Positions 15,089 to 24,385 are shown, counted from the stretch's first letter. The stretch is 64,000 nucleotides of DNA from DASRWT01 sp963748485 (GCA_963748485.1 CAVVJF010000022.1:434001-498000), one strand, 5' to 3'. Notes: generated by a model not told the origin, from the sequence alone. Numbers and translations: made by a program.

Positions 15089-17329
15089 ATGAGAGCGATC
15101 GGACGAGTCGGCCTGATCTTGGTCGCGCTGCTGGTCCCGTTCACGGCGGCTCCCGCCTGGGCCCAGACCGACTTCGGCGGATGGCTACTCCAGGGCGACG
15201 TGGAGGCCGGCTTCCGCTTCCTGCCGGGTGAGCCGTCGAAGAACGAGCAGGCCAAGTTCCAGGAGTACCGGGACATCCAGCAGGGCTTCTTCCTCGAGTC
15301 GCTCGGGCTCCGGCTCTTCACCCCCGATGAGCGGCTGTTCTTCGAGCTCGGGGGTCGGGCGTGGGGGCTGCAGGATCAGGAATACACGCTCGGGGCCGGC
15401 CGCCTGGGCCTGTGGGAAGCCGGGTTCGAGTGGAACCAGATCCCGCACGTCTACTCGACCAACGCGCGATACATGGCCACCGAGGCTGCTCGCGGTGTCT
15501 ACGTGCTGCCCACGCCGCGCGCGGCGCTGAACCTGCACAACTCGACCCAGGAGCTGGACGAGATCGCGCTGCACAAGGCCGAGGCGCGGTTCTTCTTCAA
15601 GCTGACGCCGACGCCCTGGATCGATCTCACCGCCGAGTACACGAGGATGCGGAAGGACGGCGAGCGGCCCTTCGGCATGTCGTTCGGCAGTCCCGGCGGC
15701 AATTTCTACGAAATCCTCGAGCCGATCGAGCAAACCACCCACGACTTCCGCCTCAAGGCGGTGTTCGCGCGGGAGACGTGGCAGCTGCAGATCTCGTACG
15801 GCTTTTCCGCCTTCCGTAACGAGCTGGACGCGGTGGTGGCGGACAACCCCTGCTTCGGGTTGGCGGCGGCGGTGACCGCGGCCGCGCCCGGGTGCGGCAG
15901 TAGCCAGGCCGCCGGTCCCGCTACCGGCCAGATCCCGCTGTCGCCGGACAACACCGCGCACACGTTCGCGATCTCCGGCGGCGTCAACCTCCCCTGGTGG
16001 CGGACGCGCATCACCGCCAGCGGGACCTACAGCCTGCGCATACAGAACCAGGACTTCCAGCCCCATACGATCAATCCGGTCATTACCGGGGGGGCCTCCG
16101 CCGGACTGCTCGGGCTGCCCGCCCAGGGCCTCGACGGGACAGTGGGGATCGCGACCGCGAACGTGAACGTGACAAGCCGGCCGCTGCCGCCGCTGACCCT
16201 GAATCTCCGGTACCGGCTCTTCGACTTCAACGACATGACCGATGAGCTGATCTTCCCCATCAGCGTGGTGTCCGATCAGACCGCAACGGCGGAGCCATCG
16301 CGGGCCGCCCGCTTCAGCCAGACCCGGCAGAATGCCGACGCCGAAGCCCGCTGGCGCTTCGGCGACATGGTGGCCGCGGGCCTCGGGGGCGGCTGGGAAG
16401 GGATCAAGCGCTCCGGAAACCGCGAGGTCGAGAACAGCGACGAGTACTTCGCCCGGGCGGTCCTCGACGTCACGCCCTGGGAGTGGCTGCTCGCCCGCCT
16501 GACCTACCGGCCGTCGTTCCGCCGCATCGGACAATATGATCCCTTCGCCCAGCTCACCAGGACATCCGTGGACATCGCGGAGGTGCCCGCCGCCATCCCG
16601 ACCTCGCAGTCGCCGCTCCTCCGCAAGCTGGACGAGGCGGACCGCGACCGGCAGCGGGTGGACCTCATGGTCGAGCTGACGCCGGTGGAGACGCTCTCCG
16701 TGACACTCAGCGGGAGCTTCCGGAACGACGATTACTACAACTCCCAGCTGGGCCTGCAGGAAGCCAGCGCGTGGACAGCCGGCTTCGACGTGACCTGGAG
16801 CCCGTCCGAGCGGTTCTCTGTGAGCGCGGGCTACAACCACGAGTCAATCGACCAGAAGCAGCGCTCCCGGAGCCGGCCGGGGCCACCGCTGGACCCCGAC
16901 GACTTCGACTGGCTCACCAGCACCAGGGACTCGATCGACGCGTTCTACGTGGGGCTGCGCGCCGCGCTCATTCCCCGGAAGCTCGATCTCCTGTTCGGCG
17001 TCCGGTACGAGTACGCCCTGAGCGACGTGGCAAACCGCAATCCGATCCCGCCCACGAGCGGCTCGACCGCCCAGGACGACACCGCGAGGGCCAAGCCTTT
17101 TCCGGCCGCCGAGGACAGCATCTTGCGCCTCGATATCGCGGCGCGCTATCACTTCCTGAAGCACTGGCGGGCGACCCTCGGCTATGCGTTCGAGATGTTC
17201 AACAAGTCCAACTGGCAGACCGACCAGCTGAATCCCTTCCTGCCGGGCAACACCTCCATCTGGCAGGGGAACGACTTCAAGGACTACACCGCCCACATCG
17301 TCACGCTCACCCTCGGGTACCGGTTCTAG
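15089..17329 (+). CDS. MtrB/PioB-family outer-membrane beta-barrel (decaheme-associated porin)
   Basis: A 746-residue protein with a signal peptide ending AAPAWAQ, then long amphipathic beta-strand repeats with alternating aromatic residues, and a C-terminal strand ending in Phe (TLTLGYRF), the recognition signal for outer-membrane insertion. Length and strand pattern match MtrB/PioB proteins that sheath a decaheme cytochrome. The N-terminal CXXC found in Shewanella MtrB is not present near the start of this protein. It follows the decaheme gene by 9 bp. No MtrC/OmcA-type surface cytochrome gene is seen nearby, as in MtrAB-only or Pio-type loci. Confidence 0.85.
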   Translation: MRAIGRVGLILVALLVPFTAAPAWAQTDFGGWLLQGDVEAGFRFLPGEPSKNEQAKFQEYRDIQQGFFLESLGLRLFTPDERLFFELGGRAWGLQDQEYTLGAGRLGLWEAGFEWNQIPHVYSTNARYMATEAARGVYVLPTPRAALNLHNSTQELDEIALHKAEARFFFKLTPTPWIDLTAEYTRMRKDGERPFGMSFGSPGGNFYEILEPIEQTTHDFRLKAVFARETWQLQISYGFSAFRNELDAVVADNPCFGLAAAVTAAAPGCGSSQAAGPATGQIPLSPDNTAHTFAISGGVNLPWWRTRITASGTYSLRIQNQDFQPHTINPVITGGASAGLLGLPAQGLDGTVGIATANVNVTSRPLPPLTLNLRYRLFDFNDMTDELIFPISVVSDQTATAEPSRAARFSQTRQNADAEARWRFGDMVAAGLGGGWEGIKRSGNREVENSDEYFARAVLDVTPWEWLLARLTYRPSFRRIGQYDPFAQLTRTSVDIAEVPAAIPTSQSPLLRKLDEADRDRQRVDLMVELTPVETLSVTLSGSFRNDDYYNSQLGLQEASAWTAGFDVTWSPSERFSVSAGYNHESIDQKQRSRSRPGPPLDPDDFDWLTSTRDSIDAFYVGLRAALIPRKLDLLFGVRYEYALSDVANRNPIPPTSGSTAQDDTARAKPFPAAEDSILRLDIAARYHFLKHWRATLGYAFEMFNKSNWQTDQLNPFLPGNTSIWQGNDFKDYTAHIVTLTLGYRF

Positions 17330-17365
17330 GCTCGCGGGCCCGGCTCCTCTAGGTCCAAGGTCCTA

Positions 17366-17394
17366 TGGACGCGGGGTCGCTCCGCTTCTATCCT
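17366..17394 (+). promoter_or_regulatory. Candidate promoter and palindromic operator before the PAS-LuxR gene
   Basis: TGGACG at 17366-17371 and TATCCT at 17389-17394 are 17 bp apart, predicting a start near 17401, about 10 nt before the TTG start at 17412. An imperfect palindrome (CCAAGGTCCTATGG, 17354-17367) overlaps the -35 side and could be an operator, possibly for the regulator encoded immediately downstream. Confidence 0.4.
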
Positions 17395-17411
17395 GGCGTG
17401 ACGGCACCGGC

Positions 17412-18029
17412 TTGGCCAAGTCACGGGGGCGCGGAGGGCCTGCGGTGGGGCGAGCGGAACTCGATCTGACGGAAGCGGTCGAGGGTGCGGCTGACGGAGC
17501 CTTCGTCGTTGGCCCCGATGGACGCATCCTTGTCTGGAACCGTGCCGCCGAGAGGATCCTGGGCCATCGCGCGGCCGAGACCCTCGGGCGTCAGTGCTGC
17601 GAGGTGCTCGCCGGGCAGGACCCCGGCGGCAGCCGAGTCTGCCGGCCGGACTGCCGGGTGATAAACCTGGCGCGGGAAGGAAGCGCCGCCGAGACCTTCG
17701 ACATGCGCGCGCTCACGAAGGCCGGCCGGCCCGTCTGGCTCAACGTGAGCACGCTCACCTCTCGCCGCACCGGGCGGACCCTCGTCGCGCATCTCTTCCG
17801 GGACGTCACCACGGCCCGACAGGTCCCGGCGCCGGAGGAGGCGCCCGATTCCCTTCTGACCCGGCGCGAGCTGGAAGTGATCCAGCTGCTGACCGTGGGG
17901 GTAGGCACCCGTGAGATGGCGGAGCGCCTGCAGGTGAGCCAGGCGACGATACGGAACCACGTGCAGAGCATCCTCGGCAAGCTCGGCGTGCACAGTCGCC
18001 TCGAGGCGGTGGCACTGGTGCGACGGTGA
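17412..18029 (+). CDS. PAS-domain LuxR-type transcriptional regulator with conserved-type cysteines
   Basis: A 205-residue regulator: a PAS domain (about 20-135, with GAFVVGPDGRILVWNRAAERILG) followed by a LuxR/GerE helix-turn-helix (about 145-205, LTRRELEVIQLLTVGVGTREMAERL...). The PAS domain carries Cys pairs (RQCCEVLAGQ and VCRPDC) that could bind a metal or Fe-S cofactor or sense redox state, a reasonable but unproven idea. There is no receiver domain. The start is TTG 17412; a GTG 27 bp downstream in frame is an alternative. Its stop overlaps the fdh alpha start as GTGA, so it is probably the local regulator of the formate dehydrogenase locus. Confidence 0.82.
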   Translation: MAKSRGRGGPAVGRAELDLTEAVEGAADGAFVVGPDGRILVWNRAAERILGHRAAETLGRQCCEVLAGQDPGGSRVCRPDCRVINLAREGSAAETFDMRALTKAGRPVWLNVSTLTSRRTGRTLVAHLFRDVTTARQVPAPEEAPDSLLTRRELEVIQLLTVGVGTREMAERLQVSQATIRNHVQSILGKLGVHSRLEAVALVRR

Positions 18030-21000
18030 AGAACGAGGAACACGGAGAGACGCCACAGCCGACCCGCCGCCAGTTCATCGCTCGATTGACCACCGGCGTG
18101 GCGGCGGCCGGCGGTGCGGCGGTGGCCGGCGGTGTGTCGCCGGCGGAGGCCGGCCCCGCCATCCCGCCTCCCAAGACGGCCGGCGCCACCACCACGACCA
18201 CCGTCTGCCCCTTCTGCGGGGTAGGCTGCGGGCAGGTCGTGGCCAGCCGCGGCGGCCGGGTCCTCAACATCGAGGGCGACCCGGCGCATCCCGTCAGCGA
18301 GGGGACGCTCTGCAGCAAGGGCGCGGCGGCCATCCAGGTGGTGAACAACCCGCGGCGTCTACAGAAGGTGCTGTACCGCGCGCCGGGCGGCACCGCGTGG
18401 CAGGAGAAGTCGTGGGACTGGGCCCTGGAGCGGATCGCCACGCGGGTCAAGGAGACGCGCGACAAGACGTTCCAGGCCTCCGCGGGCGGGCGGGTCGTGA
18501 ACCGCACGGAGGCCATCGCGTGCCTTGGCGGCTCGGCGCTGGACAACGAGGAGGCCTATCTCCTCGTGAAGCTCATGCGGGCGCTCGGTCTCGTCTACGT
18601 CGAGCACCAGGCCCGACTCTGACACAGCTCCACGGTCGCCGGGCTGGCGGCCTCGTTCGGCAGGGGGGCGATGACCAATCATTGGATCGACATGGTCAAC
18701 GCCGACGTGGTCCTCATCATGGGCGGCAACCCGGCCGAGGACCATCCGATCGCCATGAACTGGCTGACGCGCACCAAGGAGCGCGGCGCATACATCCTGC
18801 ACGTGGATCCGCGCTTCAACCGCACTAGCTCGATCGCGGACGTGTTCGCCAAGCTGCGCTCGGGCACCGATATCGCCTTTGTCGGCGGCATGATCAACTA
18901 CGCGATCGCGCACAACCGCATCCAGCAGGAGTACGTGCGCGAATACACCAACGCCTCCTGGATCGTGGGTGACGGCTTCACGTTCTCGGACGGTCTCTTC
19001 GGCGGCTACGATCCGAAGACGCGCAGCTACGACCGCGCGCGCTGGACGTATGCGTTGGACGGGGAGGGGCAGCCGCGGCGCGACCCCACCCTCAAGCATC
19101 CGCGCTGCGTGTTCCGTTTGCTGGCGCAGCACTTCTCCCGCTATGACGTCGACACCGTGTGCCGGATTACCGGCACGCCGAAGGAAGCCTACCTGCGCGT
19201 GTGCGATCTCTACACCTCGACCTTCGCGCCGGACCGGGCGGGCACGTGGCTCTACGCCATGGGCACGGCGCAACACAGCCACGGCACCCAGAACATCCGG
19301 TCGTACGCCATCTTGCAGCTGCTGCTCGGCAATATCGGCGTCGCCGGCGGCGGCGTCAACGCGATGCGTGGCGAGTCCAACGTGCAGGGGTCCACGGATC
19401 AGGGACTGAGCAACGACGCCCTGCCGGGCTATCTCAAGCTGCCGGTGGAAGCCGACGTGAACCTGGAGAGCTACCTCAAGCGCGTGACACCGGTGGCAAT
19501 CAGCCGGGCCAGCGCCAACTGGCTCCAGAACACGCCGAAGTATGTCGTCAGTCTACTGAAGGCGTGGTGGGGCGAGCACGCCACGCGCGAAAACGACTTC
19601 GCCCTCTCGTACCTGCCCAAGCTTGGGAAGGGCTTCCAGGGGCAGGGCTACGCCTTTCTCGCCCTCTTCCAGTCGATGCTCGCGGGCGGGATCAAGGGGC
19701 TCTTCTGCTTCGGGCAGAACCCCGCGGTGGGAGGCGCCAATGCGCGGCTCATCCGTGCCGGGCTCGACAAGCTCGAGTGGATGGTGGTCGCCGACCTCTT
19801 CGAGCACGAGACGGCCATGTTCTGGAAACGTCCGGGCGTCGATCCGACGCGCATCCCGACCGAGGTGTTCGTGCTTCCCGCCTGCTCCGGGGTCGAGAAG
19901 GAGGGGAGTATCGTCAACAGCGGGCGCTGGGCGCAGTGGCGCTTCCGCGCGGTGAAGCCCATCGCCGACGCCCGCCCTGATCTCGACATCGTCGACGGGC
20001 TCGCTCGCGCCTTGAAGCGCGCGTACGAGAAGGACGGCGTGTTCCCGGAGCCGATCCGCCACCTCGCCTGGGACTACGCGCACGCGCCCGGCAGTCACGA
20101 GGCAGATCCCCATCGCGTCGCGCGCGAGATGAACGGCCGCTTCCTCGCCGACGGCAAGCAGGTGCCCGGCTTCGCCCAGCTGAGGGACGACGGCAGCACA
20201 ATCGCGGGGAACTGGATCTACTGCGGGGGCTACACGGAGGCCGGCAACCTGGCCGCGCGTCGCGACACGAAGGATGCGGCGAACGGCATCGGCCTCCATC
20301 CCAGCTGGGGGTGGGTGTGGCCGATGAACCGGCGCATCCTGTACAACCGCGCCTCCGTCAACCGCCGGGGTGAGCCGTTCAACCCGCGCAAGTGGGTCGT
20401 TCGGTGGAACGCGGAGAAGAAGGCGTGGGAAGGCGATGTGCCGGACGGCGCCATGCCGCCGGGAGAGACCAACCCCTTCATCATGCTGGCCTCGGGCGTC
20501 GGCCAGCTCTTCGCCCCGGACCTCGCGGACGGGCCGTTTCCCGAGCACTACGAGCCGGTGGAGAGCCCGGTGGGGAACGTCCTCTCGAAGACCCAGTCGA
20601 GTCCCTGCGCGCAGATCTGGCAGTCCTCCGAGTTCGACAAGTACGGCACCGCCGAGGTGTTCCCCATCGTCGGCACGACCTACCGGGTGTCGGAGCACTG
20701 GCAGACCGGCGCCATGAGCCGCAACATGCCCTGGCTCGTCGGCCTCACGCCGAGCCCGTTCGTCGAGATCAGCACCGATCTGGCCCAGCGTAAGGCAATC
20801 AGGACCGGGGACCGGGTGATCGTGAGTAGCGCGCGCGGCTCCATCGAGGTCTACGCGCTCGTCACCGAGCGCTTCCAGCCGTTCCTCATCGACGGCCGGA
20901 TGGTCGACGAGGTTGGACTGCCCTGGCACTGGGGCTACGCGGGAATCGTAACCGGCGACATCGCCAACGACCTCACCGCGAGCGTCGGCGACCCCAACAC

Positions 21001-21058
21001 CCAGATCCCCGAAACCAAGGCGTTTCTCTGCAACATCAAGCGAAAGGACCGAGCGTGA
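18026..21058 (+). CDS. fdnG: Selenocysteine-containing formate dehydrogenase alpha subunit (FdnG/FdoG-like)
   Basis: The frame from GTG 18026 to 21058 contains one in-frame UGA at 18620-18622 (codon 199) and encodes 1010 residues if read as selenocysteine. The surrounding sequence, EHQAR-L-U-HSSTVAG, is the Sec-His active-site segment of FdnG-type enzymes, and both halves are clearly one protein. Other features: a Tat signal (TRRQFIARL), the [4Fe-4S] motif Cys61-x2-Cys64-x3-Cys68...Cys96, and molybdopterin-domain segments such as GRGAMTNHWIDM and IMGGNPAEDHP. It oxidises formate to CO2 (or the reverse) in the periplasm with a bis-MGD Mo or W centre. Automatic gene callers would split it in two at the UGA. 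Coupled by GTGA to the genes on both sides. Confidence 0.95.
18620..18651 (+). promoter_or_regulatory. Selenocysteine UGA with downstream SECIS hairpin
   Basis: The UGA (18620-18622) is followed after 12 nt by a perfect 6-bp stem (GUCGCC, 18635-18640, pairing with GGCGGC, 18646-18651) around the five-base loop GGGCU. In E. coli fdhF the equivalent hairpin begins the same 12 nt after the UGA and has the loop GGUCU recognised by SelB. The match in spacing, stem length and G-rich loop supports true recoding. Confidence 0.85.
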
Positions 21059-21864
21059 CCCCATCGGACCGGAAGCCGGTTGCGATGATCCAGGACAACA
21101 CCCGGTGCATCGGATGCCGGGCCTGCATGGTGGCCTGCAAATCCTGGAACGATCGGCCCGCCGATCACACCGACTTCTTCGCGGGCGAGGGTTATCAGAA
21201 CCCGCGCGATCTCGACGCCAACAACTACACCCTCATCACCTTCAACGAGATCACCACCGGCGCCAAGCCGGATTGGGTGTTCGGGCGCCAGCTCTGCATG
21301 CACTGCGACCACCCCGCGTGCGCCTCCGCCTGCCCGACCACCGCGCTGACCAAGAGCGCCCTCGGGCCGGTCGTGTTCGACGCCTGGCGATGCATCGGCT
21401 GCCGGGCGTGCATGCAGGCCTGCCCCTTCGTCATCCCGAAGTACGACTACGAGAGCCGGGCGCCCCTGATCCACAAGTGCACGTTCTGCGCCGACCGCCT
21501 GGAGGTGGGGTTGAAGCCGGCGTGCGCGCTGGTGTGCCCCACCGGCGCCATCAGCTTCGGGGACCGCGAGGACATGGTGGCCGAGGCGAAGCGGCGGATC
21601 GCGATGGCCCCCGGTACGTATATCCCCGAGATCTACGGCCTCGAGGAGGTCGGGGGGACGAGCGTCCTGCATCTGTCCTCGGTGCCGTTCGAGCAGATCG
21701 GCTACATCACCGGCCTGCCGAAGTCCCCGATGCCGGACCTCACCCACCGCTGGCTGCGCGTCACGCCGGGCGTGTTCGGGGTGCTGTACGGCGTATTCGC
21801 GCTCCTGGTGGGGCTCGTGCACTGGCGTAATCGCGGGCACAAGCACGAGTCCGACAAGACATGA
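21055..21864 (+). CDS. fdnH: Formate dehydrogenase beta subunit (four [4Fe-4S], C-terminal membrane helix)
   Basis: A 269-residue ferredoxin-like subunit from GTG 21055. Four cysteine groups bind four [4Fe-4S] clusters: RCIGCRACMVACK, CMHCDHPACASACP, RCIGCRACMQACP, and KCTFCADR with PACALVCP. A hydrophobic helix near the C-terminus (VFGVLYGVFALLVGLVHW) matches the FdnH anchor. It wires the molybdenum subunit to the quinone-reactive membrane subunit. Overlaps both neighbours (GTGA and ATGA), so stoichiometric synthesis is likely. Confidence 0.92.
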   Translation: MTPSDRKPVAMIQDNTRCIGCRACMVACKSWNDRPADHTDFFAGEGYQNPRDLDANNYTLITFNEITTGAKPDWVFGRQLCMHCDHPACASACPTTALTKSALGPVVFDAWRCIGCRACMQACPFVIPKYDYESRAPLIHKCTFCADRLEVGLKPACALVCPTGAISFGDREDMVAEAKRRIAMAPGTYIPEIYGLEEVGGTSVLHLSSVPFEQIGYITGLPKSPMPDLTHRWLRVTPGVFGVLYGVFALLVGLVHWRNRGHKHESDKT

Positions 21865-23042
21865 ACTGGCGCATCCGGCTCACCTGGTGGGACTGGGCGC
21901 TGCTCGCCATCATGGCGGCGGCCGTCGTCATCACGGTGGTGCGGTTCGCCTTCGGCATCGGCAGCATCGCCAATATCAACAACGCCTATCCCTGGGGCTG
22001 GTGGGTCGGCTACGGGATCATGACCATGATCGCCATCGGCGGGGTCGGCTTCACCATCACCGGCCTCGTGGAGGTGCTGGGTGCGCACCGCTACCATTCG
22101 TTCCTCCGCCCCGCGGTGCTGATGGCGTTCCTCTGCTACGTCAGCGCGATCACCATGCTGATGGTCGAGCTCGGCCGGCCCTGGAAAGTATGGCTGGTCC
22201 TCGTGTCCTGGGCGCCCACCTCCGCGCTCTACGAAGTCGGCTGGTGCGCGTTCCTGTACCTCAGCGTGCTCGCCATCGAGTTCGCCCAGGTGCCGGCCGA
22301 GGAGCTCGGCTGGCGTCGCCCCTTGAAGGTCATCCGCACGATCTACATTCCCATCATGCTCCTCGGGGTGACGCTCTCGCACCTCCACCAGTCGTCCCTG
22401 GGCACGCTGCTGACGCTCATTCCCCACAAGATCAACGAGCTCTGGTGGTCGGAGCTGTTGCCGCTGACCTTCCTGTTCTCCGCCATGATGGCCGGCCCGG
22501 CGGTGGCCATCCTGGAGCACCTCGCCGCCGCCCGCTGGCTCGGCTTCGCGCCGCGCATGGATCTGCTCGCCCGGCTCGCTCGCATCGAGGCCGGCCTCGT
22601 GGCCCTCTGCCTCGTGCTGCAGGTGGGCGACCTGTTCTATCGGGGCGCCGCCGGCGCCATGCTCACCCCGACGGGGTTCGCCGTCCTGTTCTGGATCGGG
22701 ATCGGGTTCGGCCTGCTGCTTCCCCTCGTGCTGCTGCTTACACCGGAGGTCCGCGAGAGCCCGCGCGGGCTCGCCACCGCGTGCGGCCTGGTGGTGGCCG
22801 GCGTACTGCTCCACCGGTTGAACGTGGCCGTGTTCGGGCTGCGCGTGCGGCACTGGGAGACCTACGTGCCGTCGTTGGGCGAGATCGGCATCACGCTCGG
22901 CATCACCGCGGGGGCCGTGTTCGTGTTCGGCGCGCTGGTGCGCATCCTGCCCATTCATGAAGAGGCGCCGCCGCGTCCGAGTGCGCGCCCTGCGTCGCAG
23001 CCCGCGGGCGCGCTGCGCCGCGGACGGGCGGTCGCGACGTGA
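21861..23042 (+). CDS. NrfD/PsrC-type membrane subunit of formate dehydrogenase
   Basis: A 393-residue polytopic membrane protein with about nine or ten hydrophobic helices. Family landmarks include the YPWGWWVGYGIMTMIAIGG segment near the N-terminus and the SHLHQSSLGTL motif, characteristic of the NrfD/HybB/PsrC quinone-reactive anchors. In this complex it replaces the heme-b FdnI subunit found in enterobacteria, so electrons would move from Fe-S clusters directly to (or from) quinone. No heme ligation pattern was identified. The Arg-rich tail (RRGRAVAT) is unremarkable. Confidence 0.88.
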   Translation: MNWRIRLTWWDWALLAIMAAAVVITVVRFAFGIGSIANINNAYPWGWWVGYGIMTMIAIGGVGFTITGLVEVLGAHRYHSFLRPAVLMAFLCYVSAITMLMVELGRPWKVWLVLVSWAPTSALYEVGWCAFLYLSVLAIEFAQVPAEELGWRRPLKVIRTIYIPIMLLGVTLSHLHQSSLGTLLTLIPHKINELWWSELLPLTFLFSAMMAGPAVAILEHLAAARWLGFAPRMDLLARLARIEAGLVALCLVLQVGDLFYRGAAGAMLTPTGFAVLFWIGIGFGLLLPLVLLLTPEVRESPRGLATACGLVVAGVLLHRLNVAVFGLRVRHWETYVPSLGEIGITLGITAGAVFVFGALVRILPIHEEAPPRPSARPASQPAGALRRGRAVAT

Positions 23043-23599
23043 CAACGGAGCCGCCGCGCCGGATCTCCGGACTCCGCATCGTCGGCATGCTGGCGGTGCT
23101 CGTCAATCTCATCCTGACCATCGCCCTCATCTCCCAGGTGCGCGACCTCCAGCAGCGGGTCGCGAGCTTGCCCGCGGATCTCGCCAGCAAGAGCGACGTC
23201 GCCATGCTGCGCCCCCTGAAGATCCGCCAGATCCTGACGGACAACTGCGTCGGCTGTCACACCACGCGCCGTCTCGGCGTCACCATATCGATGGAGCCCA
23301 CGGACATTCAACGCACTGTCGCGCGCATGCAGGACCACCCGGGGGCCAATATTCCGCCGGGTGAGCTCGAGCGCATCACCGCATCGCTCCTCGTGGTGCG
23401 GTGCGCTCGCTGCCATGGCGAGGAGGCGCTCAACCTGATGGTGCTCAAAACCCAGCCCGAGCGCCTGGCCACCGTCCGCCGCATGGCGGCGCTCCCCGGG
23501 TCGGGGGTGCGGCCGGATCAGGTGGCCACCATCGCGCAGGCGTTCGAGACGCTCATCGAACGGAGCGACCGCGCAGGGGGTAGTGGCCTGGCTCGCTAG
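23039..23599 (+). CDS. Membrane-anchored diheme c-type cytochrome
   Basis: A 186-residue protein from GTG 23039, overlapping the NrfD gene stop. An uncleaved N-terminal helix (IVGMLAVLVNLILTIALISQ) and a short coiled-coil-like linker precede two heme motifs, CVGCH and CARCH, spaced about 58 residues apart. It has no close resemblance to a family I can name. As the last gene of the formate dehydrogenase operon it may be an additional electron outlet or inlet between the quinone complex and the periplasmic cytochromes. Confidence 0.75.
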   Translation: MTTEPPRRISGLRIVGMLAVLVNLILTIALISQVRDLQQRVASLPADLASKSDVAMLRPLKIRQILTDNCVGCHTTRRLGVTISMEPTDIQRTVARMQDHPGANIPPGELERITASLLVVRCARCHGEEALNLMVLKTQPERLATVRRMAALPGSGVRPDQVATIAQAFETLIERSDRAGGSGLAR

Positions 23600-24359
23600 A
23601 GCTCCACGATTCCGTCGCCCACTTTGCGAAGCCGCTCGAGCACGAGGGGATCGTGGCCGGGGATCACCAGCTCGGGGCTCCCGGCGAGATCGCGGATGGT
23701 GTCGAAGGCCCGGTACATCCCCGGGAGATCGTGCAGGGTGTTGAAGGGGATGCGCTCCTCGAAGTTCCGGTAGTAGTGCGAGGCGTCCGAGGCCACCACC
23801 GCTCGCCCTTCGCGTGCGCCACCGTGACGATCTGCATGCCCGCGGTGTGCCCGCCCACTTTGTGCACGCTCACGCCGGGCACGACTTCTCTTGCCCCGTC
23901 GACGAAGATCAGGCGCCCGTCGAAGTTCAGCCGGATGAGCGCGCAGATGTCCTCCACCTCGACAGACCGCCGAAACGCTCCCAGCGAGGCGTTGCGGCCC
24001 GTGTAGAACGCCATCTCCGCGTCCTGGACGTAGAACTTCGCATTGGGGAACAAGGCGTAGTTCCCCACGTGATCGTAATGGAAGTGGCTCAGGACCACGT
24101 GCTCCACTCGCTTGCAGTCCACGCCCACCTCGGCGAGGCCTCGGTCGATGGGGCGGAGGAACTGGCGCCCGCGCGCGGTGCCGACCGCCTCGGTGAAGCC
24201 CAGATCCACCACCACCGTCTCGCTGCCGTTGGTGAGGGCCCACACGAAGTAGTCCATGGTCATGGGGCCGTTGTGATGGTCGCCGTAGAAGGCCTCCGAG
24301 GTGGTGCACCGCCGGTGGGCGTACCGGACGGCATGGATGCGGTAGGGGGCAGGGGGCAT
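23596..24359 (-). pseudogene. Metallo-beta-lactamase-fold lactonase-like gene, frameshifted
   Basis: The frame from ATG 24359 (AAAGGAG Shine-Dalgarno 8 bp upstream) encodes an MBL-fold N-acyl-homoserine-lactonase-like protein: HFHYDHVGN supplies the zinc site and KVGGHTAGM a later ligand. Near 23815, after QIVTVA, the frame is lost; the remaining family sequence (EGRAVVASDASHYY... and PELVIPGHDPLV) continues in another frame to 23596. A one-base deletion (or two-base insertion) would explain it. Only one lesion is seen, so a sequencing error is possible. Its stop overlaps the upstream operon's stop as CTAG. Confidence 0.75.
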
Positions 24360-24385
24360 GGTCAAGGCTCCTTTCTCGTGCGAGG

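Noticed and set aside
18623..21058. Two separate formate dehydrogenase genes (18026-18622 and 18671-21058)
   Set aside because: The frame is unbroken across the UGA, the junction matches the conserved Sec active site, and a correctly spaced SECIS hairpin is present.
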